A stretch of 64,000 nucleotides of DNA from Fontibacter flavus. Lineage in GTDB: Bacteria; Bacteroidota; Bacteroidia; Cytophagales; Cyclobacteriaceae. Below the pieces are notes generated by a model, which did not search any database, was not told where the DNA came from, and saw nothing but the letters and a program-made list of their open reading frames with translations. Shown here in pieces: positions 1-9,393 of this stretch. The stretch's first letter is position 1. Every line of letters starts with the position of its first letter. A program made the translations under genes and the position numbers. The DNA lies in the NCBI RefSeq assembly GCF_042432905.1, contig NZ_JBHLWI010000083.1, positions 62,001 to 126,000 on the forward strand. Direction: 5' to 3'.

Positions 1-597
1 ATTCCGGACATCCCTATTTACGTCGATAGCCCAATGGCCATAGATGTCACCAAACTTTACAAAAGATTCCACCCCTACCACAGGCTTGGACCTGTGATTG
101 ACGAGGAAGGCAGTAACCCATTCCAACATCCAAAACTGCACTATTACCAAACGCAGGAAGCTTCTATGTCCCTTAATGCTTTAAGAGGAGATGCCATCAT
201 CATTTCTGCAAGCGGCATGGCTACTGGGGGAAGGGTTTTGCACCATCTTTACAACCGACTACCCAATGAACAGGACAGCTTTATTTTTGTTGGTTACCAA
301 GCTGAAGGGACAAGGGGACGAAAACTGATTGACGGCGATCCCATTTCAAGAATGTACGGCATCGATATTCAGGTCAAATCAAAAATCTATTATATAGAGG
401 GCATGTCGGCCCATGCTGACCAGGATGAATTGATGGAATGGGCTGAAGGTTTCGCTTCCAAACCTAAATTAGCTTTCATGATACATGGAGAAAAGGAAGC
501 ATCAGAAGGCCTTTCTAACCGACTTGAGCAGGAGCTTGGTTGGCATACAATCATACCGGAATACCTAGAAAGCTTTGTACTTTTTGATGGTATTTAA
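1..597 (+). CDS. Beta-CASP family metallo-beta-lactamase-fold RNA nuclease, C-terminal part (5' truncated)
   Basis: The frame is already open at base 1, so only the last 198 residues are present. They begin in a DSPMA stretch typical of the beta-CASP insert. SASGMATGGR lies near visible residue 70, SAHAD near 136 and HGE near 162; these are the usual late beta-CASP motifs that complete the zinc site. Proteins of this family (YSH1/CPSF-73-like, RNase J-related) cleave or trim RNA in the cytoplasm using two zinc ions. The N-terminal HxHxDH metal motif lies outside the window, so activity cannot be confirmed. The next gene is convergent. A short inverted repeat (684-692 with 718-726) lies in the gap and could act as a weak terminator. 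Confidence 0.88.
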   Translation: MPDIPIYVDSPMAIDVTKLYKRFHPYHRLGPVIDEEGSNPFQHPKLHYYQTQEASMSLNALRGDAIIISASGMATGGRVLHHLYNRLPNEQDSFIFVGYQAEGTRGRKLIDGDPISRMYGIDIQVKSKIYYIEGMSAHADQDELMEWAEGFASKPKLAFMIHGEKEASEGLSNRLEQELGWHTIIPEYLESFVLFDGI

Positions 598-759
598 TCA
601 AAAAACATCTTTCAAAAATGACGCGAAACATTCTCAAATTTAAAAGCTCCGTTAAGATTAAAACCTAAGTACCCAAAATAATCCTCCCTGATCTTGGATG
701 GCTTCTGCCTTTTCAAAATCAGGGAGTTTCCTTAATATCTTAAACATTGATCACAATTT

Positions 760-3705
760 TCAGATAAGCGCATCCCACAATATCTCCACCGGATGCTTGG
801 CTTTTTTACCTGTCCCGTCTGCTATTTGATGCCTGCAGGAAGTACCCGGAGCCGCGATGAGGCAACTTTCCTTAGCCTCTCTGACAGCTGGAAAAAGTAC
901 CATTTCCCCAATCTGCATACTCAGGTCATAATGCTCTTCTTCATATCCAAAAGATCCGGCCATTCCGCAACATCCGGATGGAATGATGTCAACTGAGTAA
1001 TGCGCTGGCAGACTTAGCATTTTCTGTGTCCAAGTCAATGAAGAAAGTGCTTTCTGATGACAATGCCCATGAAGTTTAATATGTTTACTCTCTTTTGTAA
1101 AAGACTCAGGTGTAATATTGCCTGCAGCTATTTCTCTTCCAAGAAACTCATCAATCAAAAGTGTGTGAAATTTAAGCTTCTTCGCCGCATCAACAAGGTC
1201 TTGACTGACAAGTCGGGGGTATTCATCCCTGAAACTTAAGATTGCAGATGGTTCAATTCCTACAAGAGGAGTATTCCCATCGATGATATCCTTGAAAATC
1301 TTCACATTGGCATCCGCATGTTTCTTAGTTTTTTCCAATAGCCCTTTGGAAAGTGCAGATCTTCCACTCTCCTGATGGTCTACCAATTTCACCTCATAAC
1401 CAAGCTTTCGGAGAAGCTTGATAGCTTTAATGCCGATTTCTGTGTCGTTAAAGTTGGTAAATTCATCCACAAAGAGATAGAGGCTTTTAATAACAGGCTT
1501 TTGAACCGGATATTTATCACTGTTCTTTTTAAACCATGACACCAAACTCTCTTTACTTACTTCAGGAAGATTTCTTTTTGAGGCAACACCTAAAACAGCC
1601 TTCATAAGACCACTTGTCAGGCTATTCCCCAAGGCAAAATTTGAAAGTCCCGGCGCCAAAGACGCAAGCTTATTCAGGTCATTGATATGGGCAAAAGCTT
1701 TGGATCTTAATGGAACACCATTCGTCTTCTGGTATTGGTAAAGAAACTCTGCCTTCATTGAGGCCATGTCAACATTTGAAGGGCACTCTGCAGTACAGCC
1801 TTTACAAGAAAGGCACAAATCCAGCGCTTCCTTGATTTCAGGATGGTCAAAGGCGTTTGGTTGTTGGTTTTTGGTCAAAAATTCCCTCAACACATTTGCC
1901 CTACCCCTAGTGGTATCCCTTTCATTTCTTGATGCCTGATAGCTGGGACACATCGTACCACCTGAGGCAGGTAATTTTCTACAATCTCCCGAACCATTGC
2001 ATTTTTCCGCCAAACGGAGAATACCTCCTACATGTGAAAAATCCATCAGGGTGTCCTGTTCAGGGGTAACCATATCCGCTTCGTAACGAAGGGAAGAATT
2101 CATTGGAGCTGTGTCTACGATTTTTCCAGGATTAAAAATATTGTTGGGATCCCAGGTATATTTAATCCTTCGAAATAACTGATAATTCTCCTCTCCCACC
2201 ATCAATGGAATAAACGGGGCACGCACACGCCCATCCCCATGTTCACCACTTAAAGACCCATTGTATTTCTTGACAAGTTTGGCCACATCTAGGGAAATCT
2301 TATAAAATTCTTCTTGATCTTCTTTCTTTTTCAAATCCAAAATAGGCCTTAGATGTATCTCTCCTGCACCGGCATGGGCATAATGAACAGGCTCCTGACC
2401 ATAAGCCTCCATCATTTTATCAAATTCATCAATATAATCAGCCAAATCTTCAATATCCACAGCTGTATCTTCGATACAGGCCACTGCCTTTCTGTCTCCC
2501 GGAATATTGGCTAATAAACCTAATCCCGCGCTCCTTAAAGCCCAGGCAGATTTTGTCTTATCCGGTCCAATAACAGGATACGCATATCCCAATCCCGCCT
2601 CTTTTAGATCAGCTATTAACCTTTCCCCTTTTTCCCTTGCTATTGCTTCCGTTTTACCGGTAAACTCAATCATTAGCAAAGCCATAGGATCTCCTTCTAC
2701 AAAATATCTGTTTTTGTTGTATTCCAGACTTTCTTTTGTACAGTCCAGAATTATTTTATCCATCAGCTCCACCGCAGTAGCAGGGTGCTTCATCGCAACC
2801 TGAGCTGCCTTCATGCTTTGGTGGATAGACTCAAAATGTGCTGCAACAACTATCTCTACCGGATCTGGGAGAGGATCAAGCGCTATTTTGATTTCAGTTG
2901 TAAATGCCAAAGTCCCTTCCGATCCTGACAAAAGCTTGCAAAAATTAAACTTCCCTCCCCCTTCTGTGAAAATTTCAGACTCCAGCATTGCATCTACAGC
3001 ATATCCGGTATTCCTACGATGAATGGATTTCTTGGGGAAATTTTCACGGATCTGATCTTGGTTCTCCGGAACAGACAGCTCATTTTTCAGGTGACGGTAA
3101 ACATTACCTTCTAAGGAGTCAAGCAAACATTTCTTCTCGAATTCTCTTTTTGTAAGCTCCCCAAATACCACTTCCGAGCCGTCGCTCAAAAAAGTTTTTA
3201 ACTCTAGTACCTTATCCCTAGTCGTTCCATAAACTATAGATGTTGTTCCGGAAGAATTATTTCCTACCATCCCTCCGATCATAGCCCTGTTTGCAGTAGA
3301 GGTAATGGGACTAAAAAAAAGTCCATGAGGTTTCAAATACCTGTTGAGTTCATCCCGTATAACTCCTGGTTGCACCCTGACCCATCGCTCTTCCTTGTTG
3401 AATTCTATGATCTCCGTAAAAGATCTGGACACATCCACCACAATACCATTACCGACACACTGACCTGCCAAGGAGGTACCAGCTGTTCTGGGAATCAATG
3501 AAGTGCCATAATCTCTAGCGAAAAAAATCAGTTTTTGAATATCACGCCCATTTTTGGGGAAAGCAACCGCCAATGGCATTTCCCTGTAAACTGAAGCATC
3601 TGTAGCATATAGGGTTTTGGTGAGAGAATCATATTTTAATTCTCCTTCCAACTCTTTTGCTAAATTCTGCAAATAAGGCAATAGGTTAGGTTGAGTTGAG
3701 GTCAT
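760..3705 (-). CDS. FAD-linked and Fe-S-binding 2-hydroxyacid dehydrogenase (YdiJ / D-2-hydroxyglutarate dehydrogenase type)
   Basis: A 981-residue fusion of a GlcD-like flavoprotein with a GlpC-like iron-sulfur part. The N-terminal FAD_binding_4 domain shows PRTAGTSLAG at about 72 and a GNNSSGT loop. The flavin-oxidase C domain ends near the conserved GEHGDGR. Cysteine clusters follow at about 568 (CNGSGDC) and 630 (CLSCKGCTAECP). A CCG-type cysteine-rich domain follows with HGHCHQ (about 877) and PSGCCG (about 907). Enzymes of this architecture oxidise D-2-hydroxyacids (2-hydroxyglutarate, lactate or glycolate) and pass electrons onward through the Fe-S clusters. The exact substrate cannot be read from sequence. 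No signal peptide is seen. It stands alone on the minus strand. Confidence 0.9.
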   Translation of the reverse strand: MTSTQPNLLPYLQNLAKELEGELKYDSLTKTLYATDASVYREMPLAVAFPKNGRDIQKLIFFARDYGTSLIPRTAGTSLAGQCVGNGIVVDVSRSFTEIIEFNKEERWVRVQPGVIRDELNRYLKPHGLFFSPITSTANRAMIGGMVGNNSSGTTSIVYGTTRDKVLELKTFLSDGSEVVFGELTKREFEKKCLLDSLEGNVYRHLKNELSVPENQDQIRENFPKKSIHRRNTGYAVDAMLESEIFTEGGGKFNFCKLLSGSEGTLAFTTEIKIALDPLPDPVEIVVAAHFESIHQSMKAAQVAMKHPATAVELMDKIILDCTKESLEYNKNRYFVEGDPMALLMIEFTGKTEAIAREKGERLIADLKEAGLGYAYPVIGPDKTKSAWALRSAGLGLLANIPGDRKAVACIEDTAVDIEDLADYIDEFDKMMEAYGQEPVHYAHAGAGEIHLRPILDLKKKEDQEEFYKISLDVAKLVKKYNGSLSGEHGDGRVRAPFIPLMVGEENYQLFRRIKYTWDPNNIFNPGKIVDTAPMNSSLRYEADMVTPEQDTLMDFSHVGGILRLAEKCNGSGDCRKLPASGGTMCPSYQASRNERDTTRGRANVLREFLTKNQQPNAFDHPEIKEALDLCLSCKGCTAECPSNVDMASMKAEFLYQYQKTNGVPLRSKAFAHINDLNKLASLAPGLSNFALGNSLTSGLMKAVLGVASKRNLPEVSKESLVSWFKKNSDKYPVQKPVIKSLYLFVDEFTNFNDTEIGIKAIKLLRKLGYEVKLVDHQESGRSALSKGLLEKTKKHADANVKIFKDIIDGNTPLVGIEPSAILSFRDEYPRLVSQDLVDAAKKLKFHTLLIDEFLGREIAAGNITPESFTKESKHIKLHGHCHQKALSSLTWTQKMLSLPAHYSVDIIPSGCCGMAGSFGYEEEHYDLSMQIGEMVLFPAVREAKESCLIAAPGTSCRHQIADGTGKKAKHPVEILWDALI

Positions 3706-3979
3706 AAGACAAAAATAAAGATTAGAACCAAGCTTTGAACAGCATTGGAAAAATAATTAACAACTATGACCGCTTAAACCCAATTTGAGACTTTCGAAAT
3801 CAAAAAGACTGTTATTCAATCGCATTTTAATAAAGTGTCGGTTTTGTTGATAAAAACGCAAATCAGAATACAAAATATTCACAAAGCCTATTATCACATC
3901 TCAGACTTTTTAAGTTGCACATAAGAAAATTATAATAACCATATTTTGTAATAAATATAATTATCGCTATTTTAGTTGT

Positions 3980-4237
3980 ATGGCAGGTGGAACTTCAGGT
4001 TTTAATATGATTCAATCATCCAAAGACAATCGGAGCATCAGGACTAGCAGGTCCATGATGGCTGATAACCCCTATCTGACTCCAAATTCCCCTATATTAA
4101 ATAGAAATCCAGAACATTACGATGAAATGATTGCCGAAAGATTCGATAGAAAAGAACAATACAACCAAAGCAATAAACTGGTTTTGTTTATTTTCGGCGT
4201 GATGGTGGTTTTGGCGATTTCATTATTTTTTATCTAA
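3980..4237 (+). CDS. Small protein with C-terminal membrane anchor, function unknown
   Basis: An 85-residue ORF with its own ATG and a hydrophilic, Asn/Arg-rich N-terminal part. One hydrophobic segment covers roughly the last 18 residues (LVLFIFGVMVVLAISLFFI), so it looks like a tail-anchored protein. No signal peptide or known motif was recognised. It is preceded by a 273-bp AT-rich gap without another gene. Coding potential is supported by codon usage like its neighbours and by the sharp hydrophobic end. The family is not recognised. Confidence 0.6.
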   Translation: MAGGTSGFNMIQSSKDNRSIRTSRSMMADNPYLTPNSPILNRNPEHYDEMIAERFDRKEQYNQSNKLVLFIFGVMVVLAISLFFI

Positions 4238-4407
4238 TCCGAACTTTTCAAAAAAAAAATACAACCTGAAAGGTATTCCCTATATCGGTCACTTTTTCCT
4301 CTTATTCTTTCAATTCAAAAAATCATCCTAAGTTTCCTAAGCACTACTTAGAAGGCCAATCTCTCTGAAACATCCCAATTCATTATATTGCGGAAAATTT
4401 AAGTCCT

Positions 4408-5181
4408 ATGTTCTTCTATCTCTCGCAATTTCTGAGTTTTTTGATGATGCCATTGACCATTGTAATGGTTTTGATCATAGGAGGGTTCTTTTTGTCCAAA
4501 AAACCTCTCGGAAAACGATTGATGTTGGCAGGAATTATATTGCTGCTATTTTTCTCCAATCAATTCATCTCTAACCTAGCTATGAAGCTATGGGAACCCG
4601 ATTTCAAAATCATCAAGGATCTTCCGAATTACGAAGTGGGAATTGTACTGACCGGAGTCACAAACTTGAGCAAGACTGCCTATGACCGTACCTTTTTCAA
4701 CAAAGGCGCAGATCGAGCCACACATGCAGTCCAGCTTTATAAACTTGGAAAGATCCAAAAGATCCTGATCACTGGAGGGCAGGGTCTCGACCCGGTCAAT
4801 CCCAATACAGAAGCGGAATTATTACGTGATTTTATGATGATCGCTGGCGTTGAGGAAAATGATATTATTGTAGAAAACCAAGCGAAAAACACTTATCAAA
4901 ATGCTGTTTTTTCACTTAAAACATTGAATGATAAAGGTTACAGCTCTGAAAATGAAAAATACCTGCTCATTACCTCAGCATTTCACATGAAAAGAGCAAA
5001 AGGCTGCTTTAACAAAGTAGGCCTAGACACCGACACCTTTCCTGTAGACTACTATGCTGAAGATATTAAGTTCAACATTCCTCTGCTTCTGTATCCAGAC
5101 CCAAATGCCATCTTTTTATGGCACAAATTATTTAAGGAATGGATCGGTATCGTTATGTATAAACTTGCAGGCTATCTATAA
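4408..5181 (+). CDS. YdcF/ElyC family membrane protein (DUF218)
   Basis: A 257-residue protein with two hydrophobic segments in the first 50 residues, followed by a DUF218 domain (about 75-240). The domain shows GIVLTGV, a conserved RATHAVQLYKLGKI segment and ITGGQG, then a TSAFHMKRA motif near the end. Family members such as ElyC, SanA and YdcF affect envelope integrity and peptidoglycan or lipid-carrier metabolism at the inner membrane. The biochemical role of this copy is inferred from family only. The gene converges on the CBS-domain gene, and the two share a bidirectional hairpin at 5193-5219. Confidence 0.82.
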   Translation: MFFYLSQFLSFLMMPLTIVMVLIIGGFFLSKKPLGKRLMLAGIILLLFFSNQFISNLAMKLWEPDFKIIKDLPNYEVGIVLTGVTNLSKTAYDRTFFNKGADRATHAVQLYKLGKIQKILITGGQGLDPVNPNTEAELLRDFMMIAGVEENDIIVENQAKNTYQNAVFSLKTLNDKGYSSENEKYLLITSAFHMKRAKGCFNKVGLDTDTFPVDYYAEDIKFNIPLLLYPDPNAIFLWHKLFKEWIGIVMYKLAGYL

Positions 5182-5192
5182 CCTTCAACAAA

Positions 5193-5219
5193 AAAGTGCT
5201 GATTGATTTTCAGCACTTT
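5193..5219. terminator. Bidirectional terminator between ydcF-like and CBS genes
   Basis: A 10-bp perfect stem (AAAGTGCTGA at 5193-5202, TCAGCACTTT at 5210-5219) with a 7-base loop. The A and T runs around it suit intrinsic termination of both converging genes. Confidence 0.7.
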
Positions 5220-5226
5220 CTTCTAT

Positions 5227-5685
5227 TTACCAGGTAGTCGATTTTAATTTCGGAAATGCTCTGATAATATCAGACAAACTGATCTGCCCTATAAGTCGGC
5301 CATCCTTCAACACTGGAAATCTTCTTATTTTCAGCTCAAGAAATTTTTGCGCTGCATCAAAAATTGACATTTCAGGAGATAAAGTGATGACATCTTCAGT
5401 CATATGTTCTGCTACTTTTCCTGGGAATTTGGGTGTATTGGAATATTTTCCCTTGATGATTTCCTTTAGACAATCCACCTCTGAAATAATCCCTACCAAT
5501 TGTCCATCTCCATTGACGACAGGAGCTCCGGAAATTTTCCTTTGTGTAAGCATATCCAATACATGGTCGATAGAATCCTCCGGCCTAAAAACAATCAGGT
5601 TTGTACTCATATGGTCTTTGACCAAGACCGGGGAAGCTGTTTTTTTGGGTTCTACAACCCTAACTCCTTGAAAACTTTTCACCAT
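5227..5685 (-). CDS. Tandem CBS-domain protein
   Basis: A 152-residue protein made almost entirely of two CBS domains (about 21-78 and 90-148). The repeated pattern is a threonine/leucine-rich strand followed by GIISEVD in the first and GQISLSDI in the second. Stand-alone CBS pairs bind adenosine nucleotides and regulate partner enzymes or channels in the cytoplasm. No partner is encoded next to it, so its target is unknown. The start at 5685 (MVKSFQGV) is the first ATG of the frame. It is monocistronic and convergent with the YdcF-like gene. Confidence 0.88.
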   Translation of the reverse strand: MVKSFQGVRVVEPKKTASPVLVKDHMSTNLIVFRPEDSIDHVLDMLTQRKISGAPVVNGDGQLVGIISEVDCLKEIIKGKYSNTPKFPGKVAEHMTEDVITLSPEMSIFDAAQKFLELKIRRFPVLKDGRLIGQISLSDIIRAFPKLKSTTW

Positions 5686-5824
5686 AGCAATTTTGATTTA
5701 ACATGAGCTTAATAATTTAGCCAAAAATAAAATGAAATCAAAATTTTACATCAACACTATTGAATTAACCACATGATTTTTATCGATAAAACAAATAAAA
5801 GCAAACTTTAAATAATGAATTAAA

Positions 5825-7363
5825 TCAATTTTCAAAATCATTCTCCAAAATCAAAAATGGAACCCAATCCACGGGAGGAAAAGCATACCTTGTTTTAAAG
5901 TCAAAACTCCCCAAAACCAAATCCTTTTTTCCATCCCCATTCACATCTCCTTTGTTGATTGTCAGTAAAGACCATTTCCCTAATTCTGGAAACCTCTTAA
6001 CTTTAAAGTCGAATTCGGACAATTGTTCAAAAAACAAGAAATTCTCCAAGAGTTCATTTTGCTTGTCAGGGAAATGTGAGATAACAGCGATATCATTTTT
6101 ATTTTCTCCTGAAAATGAACCTGCCACCAATGCGCTTGCACCGTACATCGGATAAAAATAAGTCTCCTCAAATTGATTTTTCCCATTATTCTTAAAAATG
6201 CGAACACCGTGATAAGGCTTCAAAATCGGAGAAAGGTCGGCATTATCCCCATTTACTAAAACAATATCCTTAAACCCATCTCCATCAATATCAATCCACT
6301 CAAAATCGGAACTTCCGAAAACAGGATGAAAAGACAACCACGTATTTTCTTTAAAATTACCATTGCCCTGATTCAGATAAGCAAATACGCCTTCCTTCGC
6401 CTGGGTCATCAACACAATAATATCCAATAAACCGTCCCCGTTGACGTCGTCTAAAAAAGTCTTTCTGGCACCGGGCCTATTGTTCAGAACATGTTCCTTA
6501 TATCCTGAGGTGGTCTTTTCAAACCAAACCAAACTACCTATGTGATGACCGAAATTGCAAACCACAATATCTTCTTCTCCATTCCCACTTAAATCCCCAA
6601 AAGAAAAATGCACAGGTCTCCTCAAACTATCAAGCATTATAGACTCTGAGGCTTCGGCTGAGAAAGCATTCATCTGACCAATAGCAAAATTAGAAGGATC
6701 CATAAACCCCATGGTCAACAGATCAAAAGCTCCATTATGCCTAAATCTAATACTTGAGGCAGGTGAGGGAATTCGAAGGGAATCCAAAATTTTAAAAGAT
6801 TTTGAATCAATCTTAAACAATTGGTTATGCCTGTCTCCAACAAAAATCACTTGTGAATCCTCATGAACTTCAGTCAGAGTAGTTAAACTCGGTCTTTTTT
6901 CCCCATAATCAGGCACTCTCAGAGAAAATTCATCCAAATTCAATAAATCTTGACTGGAAAGATCTATCACCGGTAATTTTTCCGGCGCATGCGAAAGGTA
7001 AAAATCCTCAATCAAATCCCATTCTGATTGATTGATCAACGTTTCTGAAGCATATATACCCTCAGGCGCATCATTATCCTCCCCCACAGCAACGCCAAAA
7101 TCTTCGGCATTGATCAAGCCTAAGCGTCTTCTCATATCAGGCAAAACGGAAGTTTTCCATGTGATTTGATCTAATAAGGAAGGGTCGGGTTTAATGTGGC
7201 AGACAGCACAATAGGCATTTGAAAGAGCTTCACCCGTCAATTCCAATGAACTGACATTCAATTGTTTAATTTGCTCAAAATCATCTTTAGTCTCTTGGGA
7301 ACTAGAAGCACACCCAATAAAAAAAAGAAAAGCCAAAAGGCTGATAAAAATTCGAAAATACAT
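5825..7363 (-). CDS. FG-GAP/VCBS repeat lipoprotein with a CxxCH motif
   Basis: Starting at the ATG at 7363 gives 512 residues with a lipoprotein signal whose lipobox ends FIGC at residue 18. A CAVCH motif at 52-56 is a c-type haem attachment signature, close to the mature N-terminus. The rest is a beta-propeller-like domain with Ca-binding DxDGDG-type loops: DLSGNGEED, DVNGDGLLD, DIDGDGFKD, DVNGDGKKD. This suggests an envelope-anchored propeller carrying one haem, a combination seen in Bacteroidota and Planctomycetota proteins of unknown role. An upstream TTG at 7390 would also open the frame but would place extra residues before the signal peptide. No operon partner is visible. Confidence 0.78.
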   Translation of the reverse strand: MYFRIFISLLAFLFFIGCASSSQETKDDFEQIKQLNVSSLELTGEALSNAYCAVCHIKPDPSLLDQITWKTSVLPDMRRRLGLINAEDFGVAVGEDNDAPEGIYASETLINQSEWDLIEDFYLSHAPEKLPVIDLSSQDLLNLDEFSLRVPDYGEKRPSLTTLTEVHEDSQVIFVGDRHNQLFKIDSKSFKILDSLRIPSPASSIRFRHNGAFDLLTMGFMDPSNFAIGQMNAFSAEASESIMLDSLRRPVHFSFGDLSGNGEEDIVVCNFGHHIGSLVWFEKTTSGYKEHVLNNRPGARKTFLDDVNGDGLLDIIVLMTQAKEGVFAYLNQGNGNFKENTWLSFHPVFGSSDFEWIDIDGDGFKDIVLVNGDNADLSPILKPYHGVRIFKNNGKNQFEETYFYPMYGASALVAGSFSGENKNDIAVISHFPDKQNELLENFLFFEQLSEFDFKVKRFPELGKWSLLTINKGDVNGDGKKDLVLGSFDFKTRYAFPPVDWVPFLILENDFEN

Positions 7364-7518
7364 ATCAAACAGATTTAATCTTGTTGACAATATTACGAAT
7401 TCTTCATTGTGTGAGTTTTACATTTTGATAAAAGGAAAAATACCACTTTGAATGCATTAAATCAACTTATTCAACTAATCTTTTCGAAATTATTTGATAC
7501 ACATTCACCTAAGTATAC

Positions 7519-8247
7519 TCACATATATTTCAAAAACTCCTGTACGGAATCTGCATCAATGGTGAGCACTTGCCTGAACGCATTCGGATCATTAGAGAGT
7601 GATACTTTTTCATGAAAATACTGACTTGCAGTAGGCCTGAATGACTTACAACTTGCATGCACCTCCTTCAGCAATCCTGTTTGTTTTAAAACAGGTAAAT
7701 GCCTTGCCATCAGCCCTGCTCCTGGCATGATAATAATCCTTCCAGCCACTTGCTTCAAATACGTAACAATTTTGCCAATACCAAGATCCACATTATTTTC
7801 TCCTCCTGAAGTTAAGATCCTTTTAAACCCACAGGCAATAATATCTTCCAATGCTTGTGCCTTATCCACAGCAATATCGAATGCCCGGTGAAAAGTACAT
7901 GGTAAATCCCCCGCTTCACTGATCAATTTTTTACAAGCCTCCAAGTCCACCTGACCTTGAGGATTCAAAACCCCAAAAACAAAGCCATCCGCTCCAAGAG
8001 ATTTCAAAATGCTGATATCCATCCTCATGACTTCCAGCTCTTCAGGTGTATATACAAAGTCCCCTCCTCGTGGTCTGATCATGACAAAAACAGGAATCTT
8101 AAGACTCTCTTTTAAATACTGAAGGGCACCAGCTGAGGGGGTCTCTCCTCCTTCTCCAAAATCTGAACATAATTCCAGGCGATGCACCCCAAACTTTTCA
8201 GCCTGAATCGCTGCTTCAATCGTAAATACCGGAGCCTCAAGAATCAT
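7519..8247 (-). CDS. cutC: CutC family protein
   Basis: A 242-residue TIM-barrel protein of the usual CutC length. It shows RLELCSDFGEGGETPS near the N-terminus, MIRPRGGDFVY, TFHRAFD and ILTSGGE, which are the characteristic CutC signatures. The family was linked to copper tolerance in E. coli, but its enzymatic role is not settled, so the copper function is only a family label. It starts 6 nt after the stop of the glycosylasparaginase gene (8254), so the two very likely form one transcript. Confidence 0.92.
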   Translation of the reverse strand: MILEAPVFTIEAAIQAEKFGVHRLELCSDFGEGGETPSAGALQYLKESLKIPVFVMIRPRGGDFVYTPEELEVMRMDISILKSLGADGFVFGVLNPQGQVDLEACKKLISEAGDLPCTFHRAFDIAVDKAQALEDIIACGFKRILTSGGENNVDLGIGKIVTYLKQVAGRIIIMPGAGLMARHLPVLKQTGLLKEVHASCKSFRPTASQYFHEKVSLSNDPNAFRQVLTIDADSVQEFLKYM

Positions 8248-8253
8248 GGTGAC

Positions 8254-9240
8254 TTATAATTTGTAGGTAGCGTTTAACAAATTTCCACCACCGCTATGGT
8301 GCATTGCGTAAGTAAAACCCTGTTGAACAGCATAAGCCCCATATTCACCCTCCTTGTTAATGGCTAAAAATCCAGCTTGAATATCTTTGATATCCTTAGA
8401 ATTCTTGGCTATCAATCTTATCACCGCCTCCTCACATGCTTCCTGAGGTGTACGGCCTTGGCGCATCAATTCTACAATCAGAAAACTCCCGCAAATCCTG
8501 ATAATCGACTCGCCCAATCCCGTTGCGGTTGCAGCACCTACTTCATCATCTACATAGAGACCTGCCCCAATTATTGGACTGTCCCCAACCCTTCCGTGCA
8601 TTTTATAAGCCAATCCTGAGGTGGTGCAGGATCCTGCTAATTTGCCATCAGGACCCAATGCGATCATGCCAATGGTATCATGGTTTTCAATATTCACAAT
8701 CGGCTTGTACCTGGATTCCACTTTCCACTCTTCATACAATTCTTTGGCTTTAGGACTTAACTCCTCTTTCTCCATTGGAAAACCTTGCTCAATGGCAAAC
8801 TGCCTCGCACCTTCACCAGCCAACATCACATGCGGTGTCTCTTCCATCACTTTTCTGGCCAGAGAAATAGGATGCCTGACCTGTCTGACAAACGCCACAG
8901 ACCCACAGGAACCATCACCCTTCATGATAGATGCATCCAAGGTAGGGATTCCTTCTCTATCCGGTAAACCCTGAAGGCCAACCGACAAATTATCCATGTC
9001 CAACTCAGTTACTTTCACACCTTCTTCAACGGCTGAAACCAGATTACCTGTCTCCATCAACACTTCCCAAGCCTTATCATTTGCCGGCATCCCGTGATCC
9101 CAAGTGGAAAGGATTAAGGGTTTGAATTTTTCACCGGAATTTTTTTGCCCAGGCTCGGCACAGGAAGTAATGATACTGCCCGGCAATAGCAAGGTGGTGG
9201 AAGCAAGTGTCTTCTTCAGAAAAGAACGTCTATTAGACAT
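8254..9240 (-). CDS. N4-(beta-N-acetylglucosaminyl)-L-asparaginase (glycosylasparaginase), exported
   Basis: The frame is open to 9354. The ATG at 9240 is chosen because it starts a twin-arginine signal (NRRSFLKK) followed by a hydrophobic stretch and a lipobox-like ITSC, giving 328 residues. The Ntn-hydrolase core carries HDTIGM with the autoproteolytic/catalytic threonine at about residue 189, then GRVGDSP and a GATATGLGE segment, as in aspartylglucosaminidases. The enzyme cuts the GlcNAc-Asn linkage of N-glycan-derived glycoasparagine. Export fits scavenging of host or environmental glycopeptides. It lies upstream of cutC in one operon and is divergent from the creatininase-family gene, with about 150 bp between the two start codons. 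Confidence 0.9.
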   Translation of the reverse strand: MSNRRSFLKKTLASTTLLLPGSIITSCAEPGQKNSGEKFKPLILSTWDHGMPANDKAWEVLMETGNLVSAVEEGVKVTELDMDNLSVGLQGLPDREGIPTLDASIMKGDGSCGSVAFVRQVRHPISLARKVMEETPHVMLAGEGARQFAIEQGFPMEKEELSPKAKELYEEWKVESRYKPIVNIENHDTIGMIALGPDGKLAGSCTTSGLAYKMHGRVGDSPIIGAGLYVDDEVGAATATGLGESIIRICGSFLIVELMRQGRTPQEACEEAVIRLIAKNSKDIKDIQAGFLAINKEGEYGAYAVQQGFTYAMHHSGGGNLLNATYKL

Positions 9241-9393
9241 TTCGATCAAATTTGGGTCAAACATATGGAAAGGATAATTCAATGATTCAATATTCAAAAA
9301 AAATCGCAGATTAGGGTTTTCTTTTCTTAATTTTTTACAAAAGTCGAAAAACAAAACTAAATTCAGGGATTGATAATTTTACCTTCTACGCAA

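Noticed and set aside
9370..9393. TTG start for the creatininase-family gene (and similar TTG/GTG extensions of other genes)
   Set aside because: An ATG a few codons later fits the family start; the extension overlaps the promoter region of a divergent gene pair.
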